A stretch of DNA of 64,000 bases from Lysinibacter sp. HNR (GTDB taxonomy: Bacteria; Actinomycetota; Actinomycetes; Actinomycetales; Microbacteriaceae): NCBI RefSeq assembly GCF_029760935.1, contig NZ_CP121684.1, positions 2,790,001 through 2,854,000 on the forward strand, given 5' to 3'. Made by a program: the position numbers and the translations under genes. This document shows positions 45,690 through 53,853 of this stretch, in pieces (the stretch's first letter is position 1; every line of letters starts with the position of its first letter). The notes under the pieces are model-generated. The model was not told the DNA's origin. It was given only the letters and a program-made list of their open reading frames with translations, and made no database searches.

Positions 45690-46775
45690 TTAATCCGTAC
45701 CGGTTTTGGCAGCAAGCCTGTGTATTTCTGAGAAGAGAACTTCCGCTGATCGAGCCCAGGAGAACTTTTTAATGTGGATTAAACCGCGAGAAATCAAGGT
45801 TTTTCGCGTATCAGGGTCGTCGAGTAGCTGCACCCGAGCCGCGAAGTTTGCGGGGTTACCGGGGTCAAAATAGAGAGCCCCGTCACCGCCAACTTCACGA
45901 AATATTTCCAGGTTACTCACAACGGCGGGCACGCCCAATTCGAGCGATTCAGCCACGGGAAGGCCGTATCCCTCGTCACGGCTGGCCGTGACGAGGGCCG
46001 CGTTATCCCTCAGGAGCGCCTCATATTCCTCATCCGTGACACCGTTATGAAACACCACGGATGACCCCGTTGGGACCAGACGCTCTAGCTCCCGCCTGCG
46101 CTCAGGACTGATTCGGCTGAGCAGGTGCAGGGTGTGTTCCGGCAAAAATTTCATGCCGCGGATCAGCGTCTCCACGTTTTTATAGGGCATAAAAGAACCC
46201 ATGTAGACGAGGTTTCTTGGGGCGTGATCCGCGTTTGCAACCTCCCTCTCTTGATGTTCCTGGGGCGCGTTGGGCACCACAATGATGGGACGCTTGGTGA
46301 GTCGCATCCGCAAGAAGTCTTTCTTGCTGGTTTCGCTCACGGTGGCCACCACATCCGCCCCGTTGAGGGTGAGCCTCTGCGGCGTGTAGCTCAGGTGAAA
46401 GAGCCGCCACCCGAGCCGCACCGGCCAGGACAGGTTGCGCGGCGGTGTTCGGTGCCGATAGTAGATCGTGTCGTGCAGGGTGAGGATGAGCTTAAAGGTG
46501 CGTCCGCCCGAACCGATCGTCTGCATGGGCGAAAAAACAACGTCGGGGCTGTAGCGGTTGAGTATCCTGGCGCTAAAAGGTTCCCTCACGGACGTGGGTG
46601 AGTGAATCTTAAGGACGGAGGCTCCCTCCGGGAGCGACCGCCGCTGACCCTCGTCGCAGATGAGGAAGGTCACGGGGGTGATCTTCGCGAGCGCCGCCCC
46701 CAGGGAGGCGGAGTAGCGGCTGATACCGTCGTGAAAATCCGTTCTAATATAACGGGCATCGAACAGGATCTTCAT
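45690..46775 (-). CDS. GT4 family glycosyltransferase
   Basis: 361 residues. N-terminus MKILFDARYIRTDFHDGISR with the acceptor-side DGISRYSASLG loop; donor domain PRNLVYMGSFMPYKNVETLI, TASRDEGYGLPVAESLELGV (the EGYGLPVAE sugar-nucleotide box). Likely mannosyl- or rhamnosyltransferase acting in envelope polysaccharide or mycothiol-like pathways; not resolvable. The start is set by similarity at 46775, as no clear ribosome-binding site is present. A longer frame opens at 46862 but the extra residues do not belong to the family. Confidence 0.85.
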   Translation of the reverse strand: MKILFDARYIRTDFHDGISRYSASLGAALAKITPVTFLICDEGQRRSLPEGASVLKIHSPTSVREPFSARILNRYSPDVVFSPMQTIGSGGRTFKLILTLHDTIYYRHRTPPRNLSWPVRLGWRLFHLSYTPQRLTLNGADVVATVSETSKKDFLRMRLTKRPIIVVPNAPQEHQEREVANADHAPRNLVYMGSFMPYKNVETLIRGMKFLPEHTLHLLSRISPERRRELERLVPTGSSVVFHNGVTDEEYEALLRDNAALVTASRDEGYGLPVAESLELGVPAVVSNLEIFREVGGDGALYFDPGNPANFAARVQLLDDPDTRKTLISRGLIHIKKFSWARSAEVLFSEIHRLAAKTGTD

Positions 46776-46886
46776 GAATTCGAGACTACCCGTCACCGCC
46801 TCAGTGTACAAAAAATTTAAAAGTGTACGGTCAGCGGCCACCACGGGAAACACAGGAGACACCTTCTTTTCTGTTTAGATAGATTC

Positions 46887-48230
46887 ATGACGGATTCTGC
46901 CTTTGGTTTTAGTGTGCACGATCGACTGGCGGAATCCTCCGACAACGACCGCCCCTCCACAGCGGCCGCCCCCGTGCTCGGACGAACGGGCACCATTCAC
47001 ACCCCGCACGGCCCCATCCAGACCCCGGCGTTCATTCCCGTGGGCACCAAGGCCACGGTGAAGTCGCTGCTTCCCGAAACGGTGGCAAGCCTCGGATCAC
47101 AGGCCGTTCTTGCCAACGCGTATCATCTTTTTCTTCAGCCCGGCTCCGACATTCTCAATGAGGCAGGGGGTCTTGGGGCGTTTATGAACTGGCCCGGCCC
47201 CACCTTTACCGATAGCGGGGGCTTCCAGGTGATGTCGCTCGGTGTGGGGTTCAAAAAGGTGCTCTCGATGCAGTCCGACGGGTTTCAATCCGACGAGGTG
47301 ATTGCCCCGCAGGCGGCCCGGCTTGCCCAGCTTGACGATGACGGGGTCACGTTTAAGTCTCACCTCAACGGGGATCTGCACCGGTTTACTCCTGAGGTGT
47401 CGATGCGGGTTCAGCACGAGATTGGGGCGGATATTATTTTTGCCTTTGACGAGTGCACCACGCTGCTGAATACCCGGAAGTATCAGGAACGCTCGGTTGA
47501 GCGCACCCGCGAGTGGGCAATCCGCTGTCTCGACGCTCACGATGCCCTCACGCAGCAGCGTTCCCATCGGCCGTACCAGGCCCTTTTTGGCGTGGTGCAG
47601 GGTGCCCAATACGAGGATCTGCGAAGGAGCGCGGCGCGCGGCCTCGCGGAACTCTCGGTCCCCTCCTACGACCCCACACACGATGACGGGCACGGCGCGG
47701 GCAGGCGCGGATTCGACGGGTTTGGCATCGGTGGCGCTCTCGAAAAGTCACAGCTGGGAACAATTGTGGGCTGGGTAACCGAGGAGCTGCCCGAGAATAA
47801 ACCCCGCCACCTCTTAGGGATCAGCGAACCGGATGACCTTTTTGTCGCCATCGAAAACGGTGCCGACACCTTTGACTGCGTGGCCCCCTCGCGACAGGCC
47901 CGAAACGGCAGCATGTACACGCCCGCAGGGCGCGTCAACGTGACAACCAGCAGGTTTCGGCGACACTTTTCTCCGCTACAGGATGGCTGCGGCTGCTACA
48001 CCTGCACCCACTACACGGCGGCCTATCTGCACCACCTTTTTAAGGCAAAGGAGATGCTGGCCTCCACACTGGCCACCATCCACAACGAGTTCTTTATTGT
48101 GTCGCTGGTGGATAATATTCGCCAGAGCATCGGCGACGGCACCTTCTACGAGTTCCGCGACGACTTTCTTCCCCGCTACTACGCGCAGAAGAGGGCTCCA
48201 CAATCGCCGGTTGCCGTTGTTGCTCGGTGA
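46887..48230 (+). CDS. tgt: queuine tRNA-ribosyltransferase
   Basis: 447 residues, TIM barrel. Recognised from AFIPVGTKATVKSLLPETV, the catalytic Asp in TFTDSGGFQVMSL and GFGIGGALEK, and the zinc site CGCYTCTHYT with its downstream His. It swaps guanine-34 for queuine or preQ1 in tRNA GUN anticodons. The N-terminal ~25 residues are extra. A Gly/His/Asp loop (DPTHDDGHGAGRRGF) is inserted before the GFGIGG motif. The last 14 codons plus stop are duplicated downstream of the vap-like gene. No Shine-Dalgarno; TTAGAT lies 7 bp before the ATG, so a leaderless mRNA is possible. No preQ1 synthesis genes in the window. Confidence 0.94.
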   Translation: MTDSAFGFSVHDRLAESSDNDRPSTAAAPVLGRTGTIHTPHGPIQTPAFIPVGTKATVKSLLPETVASLGSQAVLANAYHLFLQPGSDILNEAGGLGAFMNWPGPTFTDSGGFQVMSLGVGFKKVLSMQSDGFQSDEVIAPQAARLAQLDDDGVTFKSHLNGDLHRFTPEVSMRVQHEIGADIIFAFDECTTLLNTRKYQERSVERTREWAIRCLDAHDALTQQRSHRPYQALFGVVQGAQYEDLRRSAARGLAELSVPSYDPTHDDGHGAGRRGFDGFGIGGALEKSQLGTIVGWVTEELPENKPRHLLGISEPDDLFVAIENGADTFDCVAPSRQARNGSMYTPAGRVNVTTSRFRRHFSPLQDGCGCYTCTHYTAAYLHHLFKAKEMLASTLATIHNEFFIVSLVDNIRQSIGDGTFYEFRDDFLPRYYAQKRAPQSPVAVVAR

Positions 48231-48237
48231 GCAGCGG
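48189..48237. repeat. direct repeat, copy 1 (end of tgt)
   Basis: 49 bp covering the last 13 sense codons and stop of tgt plus 7 bases. It matches 49022-49070 with a single mismatch (48204 t, 49037 c). After 48237 the match weakens but homology continues patchily for ~60 bp (to ~48295 and ~49130). The two copies bracket the AT-rich vap-like cassette. Confidence 0.92.
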
Positions 48238-48553
48238 GGAGATCTCCGCACGTTAAACATACTTTAATGAAACAGGTCTCACTGTAGCCAAACTGCATGT
48301 AGGACCCGCGGCAATTGTTGTGAGAAATCTTACTATTATTGCAATAATATTTTTTAATTAAAGAAGAGAAATAATCTTCGTATGCTATTTTTTTTGAGCA
48401 TTGACTTCGCTATCTATCGAAATATATGATGAATTTTATAACCCATAATAATAAGTATGAATCTAATAAAAATTTTGACTACTATATGATGATAGATTAT
48501 TTTGGGTGGTAAAAGTTAGCATATATTTCAAACATCGATCATCGGAGAAGAAG
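48238..48553. other. AT-rich leader of the vap-like gene
   Basis: 316 bp between tgt and the vap-like start, mostly 25-30 % GC from 48330 on, unlike the flanks. Holds a likely promoter (48475-48503) and no other gene on either strand. Small inverted repeats are present (GAAGA/TCTTC near 48365-48382). Confidence 0.6.
48475..48503 (+). promoter_or_regulatory. promoter of the vap-like gene
   Basis: TTGACT (48475-48480), 17-bp spacer, TATTTT (48498-48503), start site expected ~48510, 44 bp before the ATG. Confidence 0.6.
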
Positions 48554-49015
48554 ATGAGAAAAACGCTAAGATACATCACAGCTGGAATTGCACTCATATG
48601 CAGTATTGGCTTAGCCTCACCCGCAATCGCCACACCAACTATACCAGTTCAGCCAACAACCGTAGAGAACACAAACACACCTTATTCTTGCCAAGAAGAG
48701 TCTGAGGGCGCTAGCGGCGAAGTTGTGCTTGCCCTTTTCTACGGAAACGTCAGAGTAAAAGTAAAAAATAGAACTTTCGTCGGGCATAGCGGTGGTTTTG
48801 GGATAGGTGGCGGATATACCATTGGTAAAGTGTTCGCACACTGTGGATTCGACAATCTATTTAGCAACACGAAGTCCTTCCAAGTGAATAATGCAGCTGG
48901 TGTTGTAAATATTCTCTTCTATGGGCCAGGAAGCCAGCTTCTTGGAACCTTTGTCGGCGGCAACATAGGCCTCGGTGTGGGTATATTTGGCGGTAGTGGC
49001 GATTGGAACAACTAA
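48554..49015 (+). CDS. VapA-like secreted protein (Rhodococcus virulence-associated protein family)
   Basis: 153 residues. Signal peptide MRKTLRYITAGIALICSIGL followed by ASPAIA, cut before TPTIP; GGAG lies 7 nt before the ATG. A short variable stretch (to ~48) is followed by a compact Gly-rich beta domain. The end SFQVNNAAGVVNILF ... LGTFVGGN ... GGSGDW closely parallels the VapA core (SFQYNAVG-x-x-NINFFDSSGSFLG-x-V-x-SGG ... GGSGSW), recalled from the family. VapA lets Rhodococcus equi remodel the macrophage phagosome; other members have unknown roles. Two Cys (in YSCQE and AHCGF) could form a disulphide that VapA lacks. AT-rich DNA and flanking repeats indicate acquisition. No other vap genes are seen. 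Confidence 0.8.
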   Translation: MRKTLRYITAGIALICSIGLASPAIATPTIPVQPTTVENTNTPYSCQEESEGASGEVVLALFYGNVRVKVKNRTFVGHSGGFGIGGGYTIGKVFAHCGFDNLFSNTKSFQVNNAAGVVNILFYGPGSQLLGTFVGGNIGLGVGIFGGSGDWNN

Positions 49016-49021
49016 TCGCTT

Positions 49022-49070
49022 AAGAGGGCTCCACAACCGCCGGTTGCCGTTGTTGCTCGGTGAGCAGCGG
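49022..49070. repeat. direct repeat, copy 2 (after the vap-like gene)
   Basis: Second copy of the tgt 3' end, 6 bp after the vap-like stop, with 48 of 49 bases identical to 48189-48237. It carries the terminal tgt codons out of context, so it is the displaced original or an extra copy brought with the cassette. Confidence 0.92.
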
Positions 49071-49192
49071 TGAGGACAGCGGAAGTTAACATATTAGATG
49101 AAACCGGTGTCGCTGTAACCGAGCTACGCGTGAAATAACCTCGGGCTCCAACGTGTGAAGCCCGAGGTTATTATCTTTTGGTACGGATAGGG

Positions 49193-50275
49193 CTATTTCT
49201 TTTGAGCTACCTCATCCGTTAGGTGAGCCGGAAGGGGTGTCGATGAGGTATCGGCGACGTGCTCCTCGGTGAGGACACCCTTGTAGAGTGCAACCCCGGC
49301 GATACTGCCAGTTAGTGCGGATCCGATGGTGAGGACATCAGTAACCGGGGCCATCTCTGTCGGAGCTATTACACTATCTGCGGTGGTGAACTTTCCTTTA
49401 CTATCAGTCTCAGGCTTTCCGCGGCCCACACTCCGTGACAGTGGCTGTAGCTCTGAGAGGTTGCCTTTGGCCCGGTAACGCAAGATCCGACAACACAGAA
49501 CTGCCACTGACCTTCCTGCGTGGTGCCCAAGCTAAACGGAGAGGCCTCGGCTCCCGATTGAGAGAGTAGCGTCTGGCCCGCCGTTTTGGAGAGCTTTGTG
49601 CGTACCGACACCGCAAACGAGGCTGCGGGATCAATCGTAACCGGATCGCTGTGTGTCGCGTTCTGCTCTTTCCCATTAAATTTTATTACCGGGACTTCGC
49701 CTCCCGCGCTATCCAAACCAAGCGGTGCAGCGTTCAATGCTTCACCGTCGAATAGGTAGGTCACGCAGCTGGGCATCGTCCTCGGAGACAACCCATGCGC
49801 GTGCAGCAGCATTCTGGACGGTCTGCTGAATCCACGTATCCGCATCGTCCAGACGAGTTGCGTATGCACCGTTATTGGTGTCATGGGTGACGCTGACGCA
49901 GTTATTTTGCCAGGAGCGGCTGTTCAACGCTAAAAGGGTGTCATCCGAGGTGCGAACGCCCGGCGCACCGCTGTCCCCCAGACAAAGCCCGGCATCGGTG
50001 TTCCCGATCACAGCAACTTCGCGAGCATCAAAACTACCCACGGTGAACGGCGCTGTGTGGGGCTGTTTCGGAAGCCACTCGGTTTTGGTTCGCCTGTAGC
50101 CGGTAAAATCGACCGTTTCACCCGCAATGGGAGGAGTCGTTGCCACGGTGAACGGTTCGGCCTCAAATATCGGTATAAGAACCCGAACCAGGGCGAGGTC
50201 GCGGCGGTCATTCCGCGGGTATCGCTTCACATCCGTTACAGGAATACCGCGGTTTTCTGGCCAGGACGCCTCCAT
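49193..50275 (-). pseudogene. decayed trypsin-like protease with LamG domain
   Basis: Three consecutive reverse frames together read as one protein. 50275-49742 holds a chymotrypsin-fold piece: DLALVRVLIP (catalytic Asp), NTDAGLCLGDSGAPGV (catalytic Ser in GDSGAP) and the C-terminal SWQNNCVSVTHDTNN loop. Near 49770 the frame shifts, and 49760-49440 reads YLFDGEALNAAPLGL ... DPAASFAVSVRTKLSKTAGQ, a concanavalin-like LamG/jelly-roll domain. Near 49430 a second shift leads to DSKGKFTTADSVIAPTEMAP and LTGSIAGVALYKGVLTEEH, the LamG end. The N-terminus with signal peptide and catalytic His is missing. So at least two frameshifts and a 5' truncation. Confidence 0.78.
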
Positions 50276-50372
50276 TTATCAGCACGACAAATACACACAA
50301 AGAGAGGATGCGGTGGGTTGCAATCACGGACGGGTAACCCCGTTATCGCGCCTACACAAGCTTATCCCGTGC

Positions 50373-51134
50373 TTACCCCTCGCGGCGGCGAACAATCGCA
50401 ACCACGCGGTAGGTCACCGGAAGCGCCACCACCTCAACGGCCACCTTCACGAGGTATCCGGTGATGACGTAGTTGAGAAACTCGGCACCCGTGATCACGC
50501 CGTAGAAGGCGACGGTGCAGAAAACCAGGGTGTCTGCCAGCTGGCCCACCACGGTGGAGCCGAGCACCCGCGACCACAGACGGCCGCGGGGCATCCGCTC
50601 TTTGAGCCACACCAGCAACCTGGCGTTGATGAGCTGTCCCGCGACAAAAGCGGCCAGGCTGGCCAGCACGATCCGGGGAACAAACCCTATCACCGCCTCG
50701 TACGCCTCCTGGTTTTCCCACCCCTCGGCGGGCGGAACAATCTGAACAATAAGGAAGGTGAGCGCCGCAAGCACCGCACAGACAAAGCCCCAGAAAACCG
50801 CGCGTCGGGCAGCTTTCCAACCGTAAACCTCGCTAATAACATCGCCCAAAATATAGGCGAGCGGGAAAAGAAACACCCCGCCGTCCAAGACCAGGGGGCC
50901 GCTCTGGATGAGCTTCACAGCCGCCACGTTTGAGATCAGGAGCACCACGCAGAACAGGATCATCAGACCCGTGTAAGGGCTTTGGGGCGGCGTCACAAAC
51001 CGCGGGGCGGCATCCCGTGGCGGATTATCGCGTACCGCGTCACCCTGTGACGGGGTGGTGCGCGTGCGATCGGCGTGGCCCGCGTGACCAGCGCGATCGG
51101 CGTGGCCCGCGTGACCGGTGCTGTCGGCGCCCAC
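50373..51134 (-). CDS. yhhQ: YhhQ family queuosine-precursor transporter
   Basis: 253 residues from GTG at 51132-51134, which directly follows the rlmN stop (TAG, C, GTG), implying coupled translation. About six helices, with LMILFCVVLLISNVAAVKLI, FPLAYILGDVISEVYGWKAAR and FVAGQLINARLLVWLKERMP, the YhhQ/VUT signature. YhhQ imports queuine, queuosine or preQ1, which fits the nearby tgt. The ~40 N-terminal residues are a repetitive Gly/His/Ala/Asp/Arg tail not found in the family. A longer frame (start 51248) would overlap rlmN by 113 bp and is less likely. Confidence 0.86.
   Translation of the reverse strand: MGADSTGHAGHADRAGHAGHADRTRTTPSQGDAVRDNPPRDAAPRFVTPPQSPYTGLMILFCVVLLISNVAAVKLIQSGPLVLDGGVFLFPLAYILGDVISEVYGWKAARRAVFWGFVCAVLAALTFLIVQIVPPAEGWENQEAYEAVIGFVPRIVLASLAAFVAGQLINARLLVWLKERMPRGRLWSRVLGSTVVGQLADTLVFCTVAFYGVITGAEFLNYVITGYLVKVAVEVVALPVTYRVVAIVRRREG
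51067..51117 (-). repeat. two 24-bp direct repeats in the N-terminal tail of yhhQ
   Basis: GCGATCGGCGTGGCCCGCGT plus GACC occurs at 51067-51090 and again at 51094-51117 (period 27). It encodes duplicated Gly-His-Ala-Asp-Arg units (GHAGHADRAGHAGHADR) at the start of the transporter, a His-rich tail of unknown use. Confidence 0.8.
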
Positions 51135-51135
51135 G

Positions 51136-52569
51136 CTATTCCGCCGCCGCAAGCTGTCCACAGGCCCCGTCGATTTCCTTGCCGCGGGTATCGCGCAGGG
51201 TGGTCGGGATTCCGGCCCGCACCAGTCGATCAACAAACTCGTCCGCAACCGCGGGGTCGGAGGCCGTCCACACCGAGCCGGGGGTGGGGTTCAGCGGAAT
51301 GGGATTTACGTGAACCCAGCCGCGCCCGCGTTCAAGCAGCTTGGTCGCGAGCAGGTCGGCGCGCCATCCGTGATCGTTCATATCCTTGATCAGCGCGTAC
51401 TCGATGCTCACCCTGCGGCCGGTCTTTTCAAAGTAGTTGTAGGCCGAGTCGAGGGCCTCATCTACTTTCCAGCGATTGTTCACCGGAATCATTTCGTTGC
51501 GCAGCGTATCATCGGGGGCGTGCAGGGAGAGCGCAAACGTGATGGGCAGGTTTTCCTCGGCCAGCTTGAGGATACCGGGGACCAGACCCACGGTGGAAAC
51601 GGTGATATTCCGGGCCGACATTCCCAGGCCCTCCGGGGCCTCGGCCACCATCCGGTGCACGGCAGCCATCACCCGCTTGTAGTTGGCGAGGGGTTCACCC
51701 ATTCCCATAAAAACAATGTTGGTCACGCGTTCCTGATGCTCGGGGGCGGGGCCCTTGCGCCCACCCAGGCCGCCCTCAGCGATGACCCGATTGGCCCGCA
51801 CGATCTGGTCGAGGATCTCTGCGGTTGACATGTTTCGGGTGAGCCCCGCCTGACCCGTGGCGCAGAAGGGGCAGTTCATTCCGCAACCGCACTGCGACGA
51901 AACGCACAGGGTGATTCGCCCCGGGTAGCGCATCAGAACGGACTCCACCAGGGCCCCGTCAAAGAGGCGCCACAAAAACTTAATGGTATCGCCGCGGTCG
52001 GTTTGCAACCTCTTAACCTCAGTAAGAAGCGGTGGTAAAAGCTCGGAGGCAAGCTCCTCGCGCGCCGCCGCCGGGAGATCCGTCATCTGGGCGGGGTCGC
52101 TGGTGTAGCGTGAAAAGTAGTGCTGCGAGAGCTGCTTCGCGCGAAACCCAGGATACCCCAGTTCTGTGACCTTCGCGGTGCGCTCTTCGAGCGTGAGATC
52201 GGCCAGGTGCATCGGGGGCTGTTTTACCCGGGGACCTTTAAACTGCAGTTGCGGGCGGCCATCGCTCGCAACCTTCTGGGTCCAGCCCTCGGCCACGGGC
52301 ATGATCTGCGGGCGAGTCTTCGGGGAACGGGGCTTCGTCGAGCGGATTCCGGTGGACTGGGTTCCAGCGGGCTGCGTCCCGGCGTTCTGGTTTCCGGGAG
52401 AGCGGACTCCTGTCGAGCGGATTCCAGCGGGCTGAGTTCCAGTGAACTGAGTTCCGGCAGGCTGGCTTCCAGCGAGCTGCGTTCCAGTGCCCTGCGTTTC
52501 GGGAGAGCGGGCTCCGGTCGGGCGAATTCCGGTGTCCTGAGTTTCGGCTACGGGGTCGTGTTGCTGCAC
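51136..52569 (-). CDS. rlmN: 23S rRNA/tRNA adenine-C2 methyltransferase with repetitive N-terminal extension
   Basis: 477 residues. Radical SAM cluster CGMNCPFC (C-x3-C-x2-C), preceded by LCVSSQCGC; the other RlmN features are [11 protein letters not shown] (SAM-binding Gly motif), [22 protein letters not shown] and the catalytic C-terminal Cys in EIDGACGQL. It methylates A2503 of 23S rRNA and A37 of some tRNAs. The first ~90 residues are a Gly/Thr/Gln/Ser/Arg extension in five-residue repeats. The GTG at 52569 has GAGGAG 6 nt upstream, so the extension is probably translated. Normal RlmN homologues start near residue 95. Confidence 0.95.
   Translation of the reverse strand: MQQHDPVAETQDTGIRPTGARSPETQGTGTQLAGSQPAGTQFTGTQPAGIRSTGVRSPGNQNAGTQPAGTQSTGIRSTKPRSPKTRPQIMPVAEGWTQKVASDGRPQLQFKGPRVKQPPMHLADLTLEERTAKVTELGYPGFRAKQLSQHYFSRYTSDPAQMTDLPAAAREELASELLPPLLTEVKRLQTDRGDTIKFLWRLFDGALVESVLMRYPGRITLCVSSQCGCGMNCPFCATGQAGLTRNMSTAEILDQIVRANRVIAEGGLGGRKGPAPEHQERVTNIVFMGMGEPLANYKRVMAAVHRMVAEAPEGLGMSARNITVSTVGLVPGILKLAEENLPITFALSLHAPDDTLRNEMIPVNNRWKVDEALDSAYNYFEKTGRRVSIEYALIKDMNDHGWRADLLATKLLERGRGWVHVNPIPLNPTPGSVWTASDPAVADEFVDRLVRAGIPTTLRDTRGKEIDGACGQLAAAE
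52315..52530 (-). repeat. 15-bp tandem repeats in the rlmN extension
   Basis: About fourteen imperfect 15-bp units encode five-residue blocks such as [20 protein letters not shown] and PAGTQ. Units stay in frame and vary at the third and fifth residues. Such a fast-evolving tract resembles a disordered linker or pentapeptide-like array. Confidence 0.8.
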
Positions 52570-52592
52570 GATATGCTCCTCAAGCTTTTAAT

Positions 52593-52660
52593 ACAACAGA
52601 GGACCCCAGCCATTTTATGGTTGAGGCCCTCTGTTGTTAGTGCGACCAAAAGTTTTGGTC
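52593..52660 (-). terminator. terminator structures after the ribosomal protein cluster
   Basis: Two inverted repeats in the 98-bp gap after rpsN. GACCAAAA-G-TTTTGGTC (52644-52660) and a larger stem ACAACAGAGG (52593-52602) with CCTCTGTTGT (52628-52637), itself holding an inner stem (CAGCCAT/ATGGTTG). No long U-run follows, so termination may be partial or Rho-dependent. Confidence 0.6.
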
Positions 52661-52667
52661 TAAAGTT

Positions 52668-52973
52668 TTACCAACTCGACTTGGTGATACCGGGCAGTTC
52701 GCCGCGGTGTGCCATGTCGCGGAAACGCACACGCGATACACCGTACTTGCTCAGTACACCGCGGGGACGGCCATCAATGGCGTCCCGGCTGCGCACACGC
52801 ACCGGTGATGCGTTGCGGGGGAGCTTCTGCAGCCCCACGCGTGCGGCCTCGCGGCTCTCATCGGTTCCATTGGGATCGACAAGGGCCTTCTTCAGTTCCA
52901 GACGCTTCGCAGCGTAACGCGCAACGATCTCCTGGCGCTGCTTATTCTTGGCAATCATGCTTTTTTTCGCCAT
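52668..52973 (-). CDS. rpsN: 30S ribosomal protein S14, zinc-independent form
   Basis: 101 residues, starting [20 protein letters not shown], with [28 protein letters not shown]. The long (~101 aa) form has no CxxC zinc knuckles, unlike the ~61-aa zinc form. Last gene of rpmB-rpmG-rpsN. In mycobacteria the equivalent cluster (rpmB2-rpmG1-rpsN2) is induced by zinc starvation through Zur; here no Zur-like box is apparent. Confidence 0.97.
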   Translation of the reverse strand: MAKKSMIAKNKQRQEIVARYAAKRLELKKALVDPNGTDESREAARVGLQKLPRNASPVRVRSRDAIDGRPRGVLSKYGVSRVRFRDMAHRGELPGITKSSW

Positions 52974-52975
52974 TT

Positions 52976-53143
52976 TTAGCGCTCCTCTCGGAATTCAACG
53001 TGCTTGCGCACTACGGGATCGTACTTTTTTAGTACGAGACGGTCGGGGTTATTGCGACGATTCTTACGGGTGACGTAGGTGTATCCGGTTCCCGCGGTCG
53101 AACGCATTTTAATAATGGGACGTACGTCCTGTGCCTTTGCCAC
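52976..53143 (-). CDS. rpmG: 50S ribosomal protein L33, zinc-independent form
   Basis: 55 residues, from GTG 53141-53143 to TAA 52976-52978: begins [20 protein letters not shown] and ends EFREER. The [20 protein letters not shown] core identifies L33. No Cys residues, so it is the non-zinc paralogue. The GTG overlaps the rpmB stop by one base, and rpsN follows after 2 bp. Confidence 0.95.
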   Translation of the reverse strand: MAKAQDVRPIIKMRSTAGTGYTYVTRKNRRNNPDRLVLKKYDPVVRKHVEFREER

Positions 53144-53379
53144 TAGATCTTCTCTCCTCGTGCGAGTAGGTCTTGAACAACCGCCTCAATTCCGCGAGCA
53201 TCAATTGTCTTGATGCCCTTTACTGAGAGCGTGAGAGTTACTTTGCGACGGAGCGACGGAACGTAGTACGTCTTCTTCTGAATGTTTGGGTCGAAACGAC
53301 GCTTGGTGCGTCGGTGCGAGTGTGAAATGTTGTGACCGAAGCCGGGAACGGCACCCGTCACCTGGCAGACTGCTGCCAT
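53143..53379 (-). CDS. rpmB: 50S ribosomal protein L28, non-zinc form
   Basis: 78 residues, [21 protein letters not shown]28 is recognised from [22 protein letters not shown] and [14 protein letters not shown]. It has one Cys and no CxxC, so no zinc ribbon. GGAGG lies before the ATG. First gene of rpmB-rpmG-rpsN. The upstream gap holds a 7-bp inverted repeat and other structures. Confidence 0.97.
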   Translation of the reverse strand: MAAVCQVTGAVPGFGHNISHSHRRTKRRFDPNIQKKTYYVPSLRRKVTLTLSVKGIKTIDARGIEAVVQDLLARGEKI

Positions 53380-53400
53380 GATTATCCTCCATTAAATACC

Positions 53401-53418
53401 GCAGAACGAGTGTTCTGC
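53401..53418. promoter_or_regulatory. 7-bp perfect inverted repeat before rpmB
   Basis: GCAGAAC-GAGT-GTTCTGC, 22 bp before the rpmB ATG, so it could be an operator or a leader hairpin near the ribosome-binding site. Confidence 0.45.
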
Positions 53419-53697
53419 CCAAGATCTCTTGTCGGCGCGGGCTTCCCGTGGCCTTTACAAGCCTCAAGAAACACCCACACGATCCGTGCGGTGGTGTCCG
53501 CACAGCCAAGGGTTAACTTTACAGGCAAAATCACATATCTCGCAATGTCACGAAGCAAGTTCCCAGCTATTGCGACCAATAACTGACACCCCGTACATCT
53601 ACAGGCCAACATCACCCGCCACACCCACCCGGCAAAACAAGCCCCCTGCCCCTGCATGTCATGGTTCGACCGCAAAAGGCATTATCGACCAAAAACG

Positions 53698-53745
53698 GGT
53701 CGCTCCCCACCGCAATTTTCATAGATTTTGCGACGGGGTGCGACC
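53698..53745 (-). terminator. rho-independent-like hairpin after the membrane protein gene
   Basis: On the reverse strand GGTCGC-A-CCCC pairs with GGGG-A-GCGACC (one A-A mismatch) with further GCAA/TTGC pairing inside, then CGTTTTTGG. It lies 109 bp after the stop of the gene at 53854, the right place for termination of that transcript. Confidence 0.6.
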
Positions 53746-53853
53746 CGCAGAGATAAGGATGAGTGGCTAATCATCACGTTTTAGCAAAGACCGAATATGG
53801 TCATCGCTTTCACGCTTTATAAATTATGTCCCCCAGTATTTTCCTCATGAGTT

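Larger units (their letters stand above)
53380..53853. other. 474-bp spacer before the ribosomal cluster
   Basis: No coding frame is convincing. Contains the inverted repeat GCAGAAC-GAGT-GTTCTGC (53401-53418), the large hairpin at 53698-53745 and the rpmB leader. No Zur-type box was recognised. Confidence 0.6.
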
